In this document: piece by piece, positions 53,847-62,394 of the stretch
How the letters are laid out: the number at the start of each line of letters is the position of its first letter
Numbering within the stretch: position 1 is the stretch's first letter
Origin: Enterococcus mundtii
GTDB taxonomy: Bacteria; Bacillota; Bacilli; Lactobacillales; Enterococcaceae
DNA: 64,000 nucleotides
Assembly: GCF_013394305.1 (NCBI RefSeq)
Contig: NZ_AP019810.1
Location: forward strand, 2,556,001 to 2,620,000
Direction: 5' to 3'
The notes under the pieces: model-generated
Database searches by the model: none
Told to the model about the DNA's origin: nothing
What the model saw: only the letters and a program-made list of their open reading frames with translations
Program-made: the position numbers and the translations under genes

Positions 53847-55610
53847 ATGAAAAGAAATGTTCGTCTAAAGAAATTATTGGCTGGCGCTGCATTATGCAGT
53901 CTGCTAGTCGCACCATTGTTTTTGAATGAACAACAAAGTGCAGCAACAGAACAAACAATCAAAACAACACCTGATTTTGGTGTAGGTCAAGGTATTGAAT
54001 GGCCAGAACAAGTCGTTGCACCATTTGTTGATATGACAGCTTATACATCAGGTACAGAGTTGTCGAATAATGGCGCGTTGAATCTAGCGGCAATTGCAAA
54101 GGAAACTGGGCAAAAATTCTTTAATTTAGGATTCATGCAAGCGAAAGGAATCAAAGATGGTAAGATCGATTGGGCATGGGGCGGATTTGCCGGATTGAGT
54201 GAGAATGACAGTGATCAATGGCAATATGAAGGTATCAAAAAAACGATCCGTGAATTAAGAGTGGTTGGTGGAGATGCTGCTGTTTCATTTGGTGGACTGA
54301 ACACAGGTGCTTTCTGGGAAGTCAGCCATGATGAAGATATGCTTTATGATGCTTATATGGAAGTGGTTCAAGGATATGGCTTTACTCGTGTAGATTTTGA
54401 CGTGGAAGCAGGGGCGATGGGCTATACAGAAAACTTACTCAATGCGAAAGCAGTCAAACGACTACAAGATACTACAGGAGTACAAGTAACGTTGACATTA
54501 CCTGTTATGCCGACTGGTTTGATTTCGACTGGACTATCCGTATTGCAAGCTTATTTAGAAGCAGGTGTCGATTTGACCAATGTCAATATTATGACGATGT
54601 GTTATGGTCCGAGCGTCATTGATTATGCACAAGGATCATTAGATGCGGTCGACAATACAATGGTCCAATTGAAGAATCATTATCGCCAATATGCTGGTAT
54701 CACTTTGACTGATGAAGAAGCGTATGCAAAATTAGGTACAACTCCTTCGATTGGTTTTGAGAACGAACAACATCCGTACTTCACGACAGAAATGTTCAAT
54801 CAAGTTGTCGAACATGCAAGAGAACGTAAAATTGGTATGGTTTCTTATTGGTCGATGAACCGTGATGCAAAAACAGATGGTGGACAAGGACAAATAAAGA
54901 ACCAATTTGAATTCTTAAAAGTGAGTGAAGCATTTGCTGAAGGTAATGAGGGCGGCGGAAGCGAAACTCCGGAAGATAAAGAAAAACCGTCTGTTCCGAC
55001 AAATCTTTCTGTTGGGGACATTACAAAAAATAGTGCGCATATCAACTGGACGGCGGCGACTGACAATGACCGTGTGGCAAAATATAACCTGAGATTAGTA
55101 GGGAATGGACAAACGATCAATGTTACGACTACTTCTCTTTCATACGCGTTTGCAAACTTAAAAGCCGATACAGAATATATGGTAGAAATCAATGCAGAAG
55201 ATCGTTCTGGAAATATTTCGGATACGGCAAAAGTTGCATTCACAACTTTAGCGGATGTAGTAGATCCAGAGGAGCCGGGAGAACCTGGTGAACCAGGGGA
55301 GGCACCTGCATGGGAGGCGACAAAGGTTTATTTAGGTGGAGAAGTTGTATCTTATAAAGGTGCTTTATATCGCGCTAAGCATTGGACGCAAAACAATGTA
55401 CCGAGCGAGTCAGGCCAATATGGTCCTTGGGAATTGATTTCAGGAACGCCAGAAGGTGGCGATGAGATCGCCGCGTGGGAAGCGAATAAAGTTTATGTAC
55501 AAGGAAATCGAGTGATGTATAATGGGATCGTTTATGAAGCGCAATATTGGACACAAAACAACAAGCCAAGCGAAGCTGGATTGTACGGTCCTTGGAAACA
55601 GGTTGGATAA
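53847..55610 (+). CDS. Secreted GH18 chitinase with Fn3 and two chitin-binding modules
   Basis: A 587-residue secreted endo-acting-type chitinase. The signal peptide (about 1-33) reads LLAGAALCSLLVAPLFL. The GH18 barrel (about 45-365) has AAVSFGG on strand three and the catalytic FTRVDFDVE, where the two Asp and the proton-donor Glu are kept but the first Asp of DxxDxDxE is Thr. MPTGL, NIMTMCYG and VSYWSMNRD complete the barrel. A Fn3 domain (about 385-468) and two CBM5/12 modules follow (about 487-530 and 545-587), each with AWEAxKVY and YxAxxWTQNN. Paralogue of the gene at 56572, which has only one binding module. The signal peptide and lack of LPxTG indicate release. Confidence 0.93.
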   Translation: MKRNVRLKKLLAGAALCSLLVAPLFLNEQQSAATEQTIKTTPDFGVGQGIEWPEQVVAPFVDMTAYTSGTELSNNGALNLAAIAKETGQKFFNLGFMQAKGIKDGKIDWAWGGFAGLSENDSDQWQYEGIKKTIRELRVVGGDAAVSFGGLNTGAFWEVSHDEDMLYDAYMEVVQGYGFTRVDFDVEAGAMGYTENLLNAKAVKRLQDTTGVQVTLTLPVMPTGLISTGLSVLQAYLEAGVDLTNVNIMTMCYGPSVIDYAQGSLDAVDNTMVQLKNHYRQYAGITLTDEEAYAKLGTTPSIGFENEQHPYFTTEMFNQVVEHARERKIGMVSYWSMNRDAKTDGGQGQIKNQFEFLKVSEAFAEGNEGGGSETPEDKEKPSVPTNLSVGDITKNSAHINWTAATDNDRVAKYNLRLVGNGQTINVTTTSLSYAFANLKADTEYMVEINAEDRSGNISDTAKVAFTTLADVVDPEEPGEPGEPGEAPAWEATKVYLGGEVVSYKGALYRAKHWTQNNVPSESGQYGPWELISGTPEGGDEIAAWEANKVYVQGNRVMYNGIVYEAQYWTQNNKPSEAGLYGPWKQVG

Positions 55611-55634
55611 AACATTCGAATAATAGAATCATAT

Positions 55635-55668
55635 AAAAAAGCTACGTGAGCGATCACGTAGCTTTTTT
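55635..55668. terminator. Bidirectional terminator between chitinase 1 and tspO
   Basis: AAAAAAGCTACGTGA (55635-55649) pairs perfectly with TCACGTAGCTTTTTT (55654-55668) around a four-base loop. The flanking genes converge. Confidence 0.92.
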
Positions 55669-55723
55669 AAATCATTGTTGTGTGATTCATTCTAGTACGT
55701 TGTTATTAGTTAAAACCTATCGA

Positions 55724-56206
55724 TTAATTCAAAATAAAAATCGCGTAATTCAAGATAGATGCAAAAAATACCCATAAATAGTAAGGAATCGTCAACCACA
55801 TTGCTGTGCGATTGTGCAGCCATAAATGATAGACCAAAGCTGTTAAGAAAATCATTAATAAAGTGATATCGATTGCTGAAATCAAAGTATTTCCAAGGTT
55901 GAAGAATAAAGCTGACCATAAAAGGTTGAAGATGAATTGAATAGTAAAGAGCCACAGTAGTTTAGAGCGGTGTTTTTGATTTTGTGTATTTAGAATAAAG
56001 TACAAAGAAATGCCTATTAAAATGTAGAGGACCGTCCACATAGGACCAAAAATCCAACTAGGTGGTGCAAAAGCTGGGAGTTGTAACGAGTAATAATATT
56101 TTCCTGGATTGCCGCTAAGAATGCCAGATAAAAATCCCAAAGCAACGATTCCGATAATGCAAACCCACAAACGATAATCTTTTAATCGATTGATAGTGTA
56201 TACCAT
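55724..56206 (-). CDS. TspO/MBR-family membrane protein
   Basis: A 160-residue protein with five membrane helices, the bacterial homologue of the mitochondrial translocator protein, which binds tetrapyrroles and in some species promotes porphyrin breakdown. PAFAPPSWIFGPMWTVLY after helix one and LWSALFFNLGN in helix three are hallmarks. ATG 56206 follows AAAGGAG; in-frame codons further upstream are before the ribosome site. It lies opposite to and between two chitinase paralogues, to which it has no obvious functional relation. Confidence 0.9.
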   Translation of the reverse strand: MVYTINRLKDYRLWVCIIGIVALGFLSGILSGNPGKYYYSLQLPAFAPPSWIFGPMWTVLYILIGISLYFILNTQNQKHRSKLLWLFTIQFIFNLLWSALFFNLGNTLISAIDITLLMIFLTALVYHLWLHNRTAMWLTIPYYLWVFFASILNYAIFILN

Positions 56207-56571
56207 AACAAAAACTCCTTTCTTTAGACAGTTTAACATAATTATTTATAACAGCACCTATTTATGTCTTGTGATTTATTAAGTTATTTTAAAAAATGTT
56301 GATATAGCGTACATATTGACCGAAATAAATTAGTGACGAGGTGATTAAATCGGTGATAAAAGCTTTTTTAGATTGATTTTTAAACGTTGTTGCAATACCG
56401 AACATTTTTGTTTTTACTTTTTTATTTAACTATAAAACGGGGATAAAACGATTAAATAACCTTAATTTCTTTTTTGTTTTCGTTATATTATTTTGAGTTA
56501 TCTGATATTATAAAATTTGTAATCGATTACGAACAAGGAAATGAATTAGTTGAATGAGGAGAGTTTGGAAA
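56207..56571. other. 365-base divergent region between tspO and chitinase 2
   Basis: AT-rich, with no gene. It includes the tspO ribosome site, AT-rich promoter-like sequence (TATTATAAAAT around 56506-56515) and the cre-like palindrome at 56518-56531. Confidence 0.5.
56518..56531. promoter_or_regulatory. cre-like CcpA site before chitinase 2
   Basis: TGTAATCGATTACG matches 13 of 14 positions of the catabolite-responsive consensus TGWNANCGNTNWCA (last A is G) and contains a 12-base perfect palindrome. It lies about 40 bases before the ATG, where a bound repressor would block transcription. Confidence 0.55.
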
Positions 56572-58122
56572 ATGAAGAAAAAAAGTGTAAAAAGATTATT
56601 AGCTGGAGCAGCATTGTGTAGCTTATTAGTTGCACCGTTGTTTTTAAATGAAGAGCAAGGAGCGGCAACAGTGCAAACAGTTCGCGCAACACCTGATTTT
56701 GGTGTAGGTCAAGGAATCGAGTGGCCAGAACAAGTCGTAGCGCCATTCGTAGATATCACGGCGTATACTTCAGATGAAGTACTGTCAAATAAAGGTGCCT
56801 TGAATATGGCAGCAATTGCTAGAGAAACAGGTCAGCGTTTCTTTAATCTAGGGTTTATGCAAGCTAGAGGGATCAAAAATGGGAAACTTGATTGGGCTTG
56901 GGGAAACTTCAATGGATTGAGTGAAAGTGATAGTGACCAATGGCAATATGAAGGAATCAAGCAATCGATCCGTGAGTTAAGAGAAGTAGGCGGAGATGCA
57001 GCTGTGTCATTTGGCGGATTAAATTCTGGTGCCTTCTGGGAAGTAACGCAAGATGAAGATATGCTTTATGATGCTTACATGGAAGTTATCCAAGGTTATG
57101 GTTTTACACGTATTGACTTTGACGTAGAAGCTGCTGCTATGGGGTACCACGAAAATTTAGCAAATGCGAAAGCAGTAAAACGATTACAAGATGCAACTGG
57201 GGTTGACGTGACGTTGACATTACCAGTTATGCCTACAGGATTGATCTCAACAGGATTATCTGTCTTGCAAGCTTATTTAGAAGCGGGTGTTGACTTAACT
57301 AACGTGAATATCATGACGATGTGTTATGGATCAAGTGTTACAGACTATGCGCAAGGTTCGTTAGATGCGGTAGACAATACTATGGTCCAATTGAAAAATC
57401 ACTACAAACAATACGCTGGTAAAACATTAACGGATGAGCAAGCTTATGCAAAATTAGGTACGACTCCTTCTGTAGGATTTGAAAATGAACAACATCCTTA
57501 CTTTACAACAGATATGTTCAACTTAGTTGTACAACATGCCAAAGAACGCAAAATCGGTATGGTCTCATACTGGTCAATGAATCGTGATGCCAGAGTAGAT
57601 GGCGGACAAGGGCAAGTGAAAAATCAATATGAATTCTTAACTGTGGGTCAAAGATTTACAGATGGTTCTGAGATGCCTGAAGATACACAAAATCCATCAA
57701 CACCGACAAATGTAGGTTCAGATTTCATTACGACACAGCGTGCGCGTATCAATTGGACGGCATCAACGGATAATGACCGCATTGCTCGTTATAACCTTAA
57801 ATTAACTGGTGCAGGCGAAACAGTATCAGCGACAACAATGGCTGTTTCTCATACCTTTGAAAACTTGAAGAGCAATACGACTTACACAGTTGAAGTGATT
57901 GCAGAAGACCGTTCTGGAAATGTTTCGGATGCAGCAACTTATACTTTTACTACGCTTGAAGAATCAGAATCTACTCTGCCCGCTTGGGACCCTGCAACAG
58001 TTTACTTAGGTGGAGAGCGTGTTACATATGAAGGGCTGATCTATGAAGCGAGACATTGGACACAAAACGATATTCCAAGTGAATCTGGTCCTTATGGTCC
58101 ATGGAGACTTGTGACTAAATAA
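56572..58122 (+). CDS. Secreted GH18 chitinase with Fn3 and one chitin-binding module
   Basis: A 516-residue secreted chitinase, strongly similar along its whole length to the one at 53847 (same signal peptide core, GVGQGIEWPEQVVAPFVD, FTRIDFDVE, NIMTMCYG). The order is a signal peptide (about 1-31), GH18 barrel (about 43-360), Fn3 (about 380-465) and a single CBM5/12 (about 475-516, PAWDPATVYLGGERV). ATG 56572 is used; GAGGAGAG lies eight bases upstream, while the ATG at 56554 overlaps it. It is a tandem paralogue that lacks the second binding module, so the two may prefer different chitin forms. A cre-like site upstream suggests glucose repression. Confidence 0.93.
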   Translation: MKKKSVKRLLAGAALCSLLVAPLFLNEEQGAATVQTVRATPDFGVGQGIEWPEQVVAPFVDITAYTSDEVLSNKGALNMAAIARETGQRFFNLGFMQARGIKNGKLDWAWGNFNGLSESDSDQWQYEGIKQSIRELREVGGDAAVSFGGLNSGAFWEVTQDEDMLYDAYMEVIQGYGFTRIDFDVEAAAMGYHENLANAKAVKRLQDATGVDVTLTLPVMPTGLISTGLSVLQAYLEAGVDLTNVNIMTMCYGSSVTDYAQGSLDAVDNTMVQLKNHYKQYAGKTLTDEQAYAKLGTTPSVGFENEQHPYFTTDMFNLVVQHAKERKIGMVSYWSMNRDARVDGGQGQVKNQYEFLTVGQRFTDGSEMPEDTQNPSTPTNVGSDFITTQRARINWTASTDNDRIARYNLKLTGAGETVSATTMAVSHTFENLKSNTTYTVEVIAEDRSGNVSDAATYTFTTLEESESTLPAWDPATVYLGGERVTYEGLIYEARHWTQNDIPSESGPYGPWRLVTK

Positions 58123-58226
58123 TCCGGCGATTTCTTATTACTCCATAGATAAAATGATAAATCGTAAAAATTATTAATAACTTCTATTGTAAAATGATAT
58201 TTAAGTTATTATTTATATAGATGTGT

Positions 58227-58263
58227 AAAAGAAGAGAGTCTTAAATAAGCTCTCTTCTTTTTG
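58227..58263 (+). terminator. Terminator after chitinase 2
   Basis: AAAAGAAGAGAG (58227-58238) pairs with CTCTCTTCTTTT (58250-58261), continuing into the T tail. Confidence 0.85.
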
Positions 58264-58429
58264 TTGGAAAAACAATATGTATATTGAAACATTAAGAAAA
58301 TATTAAGTGTACAATAGAAACATTTAGGTGATTAACTATCCTTATTGCTAGTTAAATCCTATTAAATCAATCTTTTTATTAGATGTTTTAAATTAGCTTA
58401 TCTGCAATAAAGTTATAAAAGCATAACGT

Positions 58430-58458
58430 TTGTTTTTATTTTAGAAAACGTTTACAAT
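58430..58458 (+). promoter_or_regulatory. LPMO promoter with overlapping cre site
   Basis: TTGTTT (58430-58435) and TACAAT (58453-58458) are 17 bases apart. AGAAAACGTTTACA (58443-58456) matches 13 of 14 positions of the cre consensus (first T is A) and covers the spacer and part of the -10, a typical CcpA repression geometry. Confidence 0.6.
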
Positions 58459-58486
58459 AAACCTATCAAATATAGGAGGTTCAGTT

Positions 58487-59065
58487 ATGAAAAAGTTTAG
58501 TATTATGATGTTCGTAGGAATTGTTATGTTAGGTTTGTTTGGTTTTGGTACATCTGGTTATGCACATGGTTATGTAACATCTCCAGGGAGTCGTGCCTAT
58601 TTCGGTACAGCAGCTGCAGGTAATTTGAATCAAAACGTTGGGCGCGCACAATGGGAACCACAAAGTATTGAAGCGCCTAAAAATACATTTATTGATGGAA
58701 AAATCGCAAGTGCAGGTGTTAGTGGGTTTGAACCATTAGATGAACAGACAGCAAATCGTTGGCATAAAAGTGTAATTAATGCTGGTCCTTTGAATATCAC
58801 TTGGAACTTAACTGCACAACATCGTACAAGTACTTGGGATTACTATATTACAAAACCAGGTTGGAACCAAAATCAACCTTTGAAATTCAGCGATTTTGAA
58901 TTGATTACAAAAATCGATGATAAAGCAACAGTTCCGCCAAAAACAGTAAATCAAACAATTACTGTTCCTCAGGATAGAAAAGGCTACAACGTGATTTTAG
59001 CTGTTTGGAATATTTCAGATACAACAAATGCGTTCTATCAAGTAATTGATGTCAATGTTCAATAG
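58487..59065 (+). CDS. AA10 lytic polysaccharide monooxygenase (chitin-active type)
   Basis: A 192-residue secreted copper enzyme that oxidatively cleaves crystalline chitin and opens it to chitinases. The signal peptide is cut before His27 (GYA|HGYVTSPGSR), which makes His27 the N-terminal half of the copper histidine brace; His112 in AQHRTSTWDYYIT is the second ligand. NAGPLNITWNLTA and NAFYQVIDVNV are typical. It has no binding module, like the E. faecalis enzyme EF0362. AGGAGG precedes the ATG. It sits behind the two chitinases with its own cre-controlled promoter, so the three form a functional unit. Confidence 0.95.
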   Translation: MKKFSIMMFVGIVMLGLFGFGTSGYAHGYVTSPGSRAYFGTAAAGNLNQNVGRAQWEPQSIEAPKNTFIDGKIASAGVSGFEPLDEQTANRWHKSVINAGPLNITWNLTAQHRTSTWDYYITKPGWNQNQPLKFSDFELITKIDDKATVPPKTVNQTITVPQDRKGYNVILAVWNISDTTNAFYQVIDVNVQ

Positions 59066-59106
59066 AAAAACCTTGAAGAGAAACCTTTTTAACTGATCAT
59101 ATAAAG

Positions 59107-59150
59107 AACACCTATGAAGTGACTCTCATTTTCACTTCATGGGTGTTTAT
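59107..59150 (+). terminator. Terminator after the LPMO gene
   Basis: AACACCTATGAAGTGA (59107-59122) pairs with TCACTTCATGGGTGTT (59132-59147), one G-T pair, followed by a T-rich tail. Confidence 0.85.
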
Positions 59151-59279
59151 TTGTATGTTCGAACCATTTAAAATCAATAGGACGAGGTTCGATGATGATC
59201 CCATTTTTTGGCGAACTTCAGGTTGTATTGTATGATAGAAATAAGGATACCAAAAGGGAAGGGTTACGGAGGAAATCAA

Positions 59280-59996
59280 ATGAAAAAATTTTTACGGAAA
59301 AAAAAGAAAAACAAAGAATCGATTGAAGATACTGTAATCGAAAACGAAGAAACAAAAGTAGAAGAAACATTGGAGCAAACACCTGAGGAACAAAAGGAAT
59401 TTGCTTCCTTTTTCGCTGAAACAATGAAAAGACTTCCTCAAAAAACAACCGCAGCTATTTTACGAAATTTTGATTCGTCAAAAAGCAAAGCGGAACAAAC
59501 ATTAGCAAAGAGTAAAACACAATTCGATCGTTTATTTGAAGAATTCTTAAAAGGGGTAGATGAACCCTTACGTAGAAAATGCCATGCAACGATTCATGCG
59601 GCCTCTTTGACAGCGGCGATCATCGGTTGTTCACCGATCCCTTTTTCAGATGCTTTTTTACTTGTACCAGTTCAGCTAACGATGATGGGACGTCTCCACA
59701 AGTTATTTGGACAATCATGGTCTGAATCATTAGGTAAAAGTGTCTCAAAAGAGTTGATCGTTGTTAGTTTAGGTAGAAGTGCAGTAGGGAATATCATTAA
59801 GATCATTCCGGCAGTAGGTACAGTGGCTGGTGCAGCGATCAACGCAACAGTCGCTAGTACGATCACCGAATCATTAGGCTGGATCACAGTAAAAATGTTG
59901 AATGATGGCGAAGATATTTTTGATGATGTCATGTCTTTCAAAGGGCAAGTTCAAACACTTTTTACTTTATTGAAACGAAAAAAACAAATGAAATAA
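59280..59996 (+). CDS. DUF697-family protein
   Basis: A 238-residue protein. The first ~45 residues are lysine-rich then glutamate-rich and probably disordered. A helical segment follows (about 50-110), then a hydrophobic, glycine-rich part (about 115-215) with HAASLTAAIIGCSPIPFSDAF and IIKIIPAVGTVAGAAINATV (given as separate parts), typical of DUF697. Such domains are often fused to GTPases and associate with membranes; here it stands alone. ATG 59280 follows ACGGAGG. Function unknown. Convergent with rlmD across a shared terminator. Confidence 0.82.
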   Translation: MKKFLRKKKKNKESIEDTVIENEETKVEETLEQTPEEQKEFASFFAETMKRLPQKTTAAILRNFDSSKSKAEQTLAKSKTQFDRLFEEFLKGVDEPLRRKCHATIHAASLTAAIIGCSPIPFSDAFLLVPVQLTMMGRLHKLFGQSWSESLGKSVSKELIVVSLGRSAVGNIIKIIPAVGTVAGAAINATVASTITESLGWITVKMLNDGEDIFDDVMSFKGQVQTLFTLLKRKKQMK

Positions 59997-60020
59997 GGTT
60001 TAATCAGAAATAATCGGATA

Positions 60021-60084
60021 AAAAAATAAGCATTGACCTCGGAAATAGTTTTGACTATTAAGTAAAGGAAAATGCTTATTTTTT
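60021..60084. terminator. Bidirectional terminator between DUF697 and rlmD genes
   Basis: AAAAAATAAGCATT (60021-60034) is the perfect complement of AATGCTTATTTTTT (60071-60084), with an inner ATAGT/ACTAT hairpin. Confidence 0.82.
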
Positions 60085-60111
60085 ATAAGGATTCTGGCTG
60101 GCGCTATTGAA

Positions 60112-61488
60112 TTATTTTTTTGTTAATTTCACGACGACTTCACAACGTGCTGTCTGAGGGAACATGTCGACAGACTGTAGATACTCGACGTGAAATACTT
60201 TCGCTAATTGGACGAGGTCCCTTGCTAAAGTCGAAACATTGCAAGAAATATAAACTAATTTTTGCGGTGGGTTTTTTAAAATTGCTTGGATCAACTGCTC
60301 ATCCAAACCAGTACGTGGCGGATCAACAATGATCCCATCCGGACGAAAGCCTTTATTCAACCACTTTGGTAATAGCTCTTCTGCCGTACCCACTTCATAA
60401 CGAGTATTCTCATAGCCTAATCGTTGTGCGTTTTTCTGTGCATCTGAAATGGCTTGGGGGATGGTATCCATTCCGCGTACTTCTTTTGCTTTGTTTGCCA
60501 CACTCAAACCAATTGTCCCAACACCACAATAAGCATCTACGATCGTTTCTTCTGGTTGGATGGCTAAAGCTTTGATTCCCTCACCGTATAAGACTTCTGT
60601 TTGTTGAGGATTCAACTGGAAAAAGGCACGAGGTGAAAGATCAAAAGTTACTTCATTGATCCGTTCCTCAATAGCTTCTTTTCCCCAAAGGTGTTTTGTT
60701 TCGTCACCCATCACGAGGGAGGTTTTTAAAGGTTGCACGTTTTGCATGATCGAAACGACTTCAGGGAGTTGCTGATTGATCTCACGAATCAGGGCATTTT
60801 TTTGTGGGAATTTTTGACTCCTGGTGATAAAGACAACTTGTAGCTCACCTGTCTGTATACCCACTCGAACCATGATCGTGCGGAAAATTCCGCTATCCGC
60901 ACGTTCATCATAAATCGGTAAATCATATTTATTCAATAAATCGACGACTGTATTCATCACTTTTTGTGTCGCAGGCTCTTGCACTAAACAATCAGTAATT
61001 GCCACTAAGTCATGAGAATTGGCTTGATAGAGTCCAGCTTCGATTTTGTCTGTCTGTTTATTTTTTCTCAATTGAAATTGCGCTTTGTTCCGGTAACGCC
61101 ATGGATCCTCCATTCCAATCGTTGGTAAAAGTGGATACTCACGATAACCGGCGGGTTTGAATTTTTCTAAAGCCTGCAAAAGCAAATCTTTTTTGAAATC
61201 GAGTTGTGCATGGTACGCTAAATGTTGCAATTGGCAACCACCACATTCATAGTAGACTGGACATGGAGCAGTCACACGGTCACTACTTGTTTTTTTGACT
61301 TTAACGAGTTGTCCTTCGGCATAGCGAGGGGTCGCTTTGGTGATCTTCACTAGGACTTCTTCTTTAGGAAGGGCATACGGAACAAAGACGATCATGCGTT
61401 TAAAGTAGCCGATTCCTTCTCCGTTGATCCCTAAACGTTTGATTTTTAATGTGATCGTTTGGCCGTTTTTAACAATTGCTTCTGGCAT
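60112..61488 (-). CDS. rlmD: 23S rRNA (uracil-5-)-methyltransferase, RlmD/RumA family
   Basis: A 458-residue SAM-dependent enzyme that forms 5-methyluridine in 23S rRNA. The N-terminal TRAM domain (about 5-60) is followed by the iron-sulfur cysteines in CPVYYECGGC plus a later Cys in ITDCLVQ. The methyltransferase core has VDAYCGVGTIGL for SAM and DPPRTGL, and the nucleophile Cys lies in VYISCNVSTLARD. The start is ATG 61488, preceded by AAGGGAG; in-frame codons further upstream lie before that site. Firmicutes often carry two such paralogues, so the exact uridine target is not certain. Confidence 0.93.
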   Translation of the reverse strand: MPEAIVKNGQTITLKIKRLGINGEGIGYFKRMIVFVPYALPKEEVLVKITKATPRYAEGQLVKVKKTSSDRVTAPCPVYYECGGCQLQHLAYHAQLDFKKDLLLQALEKFKPAGYREYPLLPTIGMEDPWRYRNKAQFQLRKNKQTDKIEAGLYQANSHDLVAITDCLVQEPATQKVMNTVVDLLNKYDLPIYDERADSGIFRTIMVRVGIQTGELQVVFITRSQKFPQKNALIREINQQLPEVVSIMQNVQPLKTSLVMGDETKHLWGKEAIEERINEVTFDLSPRAFFQLNPQQTEVLYGEGIKALAIQPEETIVDAYCGVGTIGLSVANKAKEVRGMDTIPQAISDAQKNAQRLGYENTRYEVGTAEELLPKWLNKGFRPDGIIVDPPRTGLDEQLIQAILKNPPQKLVYISCNVSTLARDLVQLAKVFHVEYLQSVDMFPQTARCEVVVKLTKK

Positions 61489-61593
61489 AGGTATCTCCCT
61501 TTTTATCATTATGTGGCTATATTTTAACATATTATAGCGAAAGTTGGGGATTTTCTATGTTATGATAGGAATATATGTTCGAGGAGGGATAGT

Positions 61594-62394
61594 TTGCTTT
61601 CTATTGCAAGAATCAGTAAAGGCAAGGGGCCTTTTTATCAGATCGATCTATCAGATGGCGAAACACTACAAGTATCAGAAGATATTTTAGTACGCTATCG
61701 TTTATTAAAAGGACAAGAATTGACAGAAGATAAATTAGCTGAAATCAAAAAAAGTACAGGTTATGATTTTGGTTTACAACAAGCATTAAATTATTTGAGT
61801 TACCAATTACGAACGGAAAAAGAAATTCGGATCTATTTAAAAGATAAAGAGATCGGACAAGAAGACCGTCATAAAATCGTTGAAAAACTAAAAGAATTAG
61901 GTCTTGTTGACGATTTGACGTTTGGTGAAAGTTACGTCCGAACGAATATGCGTTTGAGTGACAAGGGACCAAAAAAATTAGCACAACAAATGCAACAAAA
62001 AGGGCTATCACCAGAAGTGATCGAGCAGTCTTTAAGCCAGTACCCATTTGAAGAGCAAGTAGAAAATGCACGGCAAACAGCGGAAAAGACTTACGAAAAA
62101 AATCGTGCCAAAAGTCAAAAGGATCTATTACGGAATATCCAACAGAAATTGATGACAAAAGGATTTACCAATGATGTGATCCAAGAAGCGATGCAAACCT
62201 TACCTCAAGAAACTGATCCAGAAGTTGAATATGAGCTTTTAGTACAACAAGGAGAGAAGATCTGGCGTAAGAATAGTCGCTTTGAACCTCAAAAGAGAAA
62301 GATGAAAGTAAAGCAGAGTCTCTATCAAAAAGGCTTTGATTTTGAGATGATCCAGCGCTTTATTTTAGAAAAGGAAGAAGAAGCAAGTGAGTAG
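61594..62394 (+). CDS. recX: Regulatory protein RecX
   Basis: A 266-residue modulator of RecA filaments. It has the long Gram-positive form with an N-terminal extension (about 1-60) and three-helix repeats; SYQLRTEKEIRIYLKDKEI and LVDDLTFGESYVRTNMRL (two separate parts) are the best-conserved stretches. Initiation is at TTG 61594 with GAGGAGGGA upstream. It is divergent from rlmD and overlaps mutY by eight bases. recA itself is not in the window. Confidence 0.92.
   Translation: MLSIARISKGKGPFYQIDLSDGETLQVSEDILVRYRLLKGQELTEDKLAEIKKSTGYDFGLQQALNYLSYQLRTEKEIRIYLKDKEIGQEDRHKIVEKLKELGLVDDLTFGESYVRTNMRLSDKGPKKLAQQMQQKGLSPEVIEQSLSQYPFEEQVENARQTAEKTYEKNRAKSQKDLLRNIQQKLMTKGFTNDVIQEAMQTLPQETDPEVEYELLVQQGEKIWRKNSRFEPQKRKMKVKQSLYQKGFDFEMIQRFILEKEEEASE

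Larger units (their letters stand above)
58123..58486. other. 364-base gap before the LPMO gene
   Basis: Contains the chitinase 2 terminator (58227-58263) and the LPMO promoter/cre (58430-58458). No gene seen in the AT-rich remainder. Confidence 0.6.
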
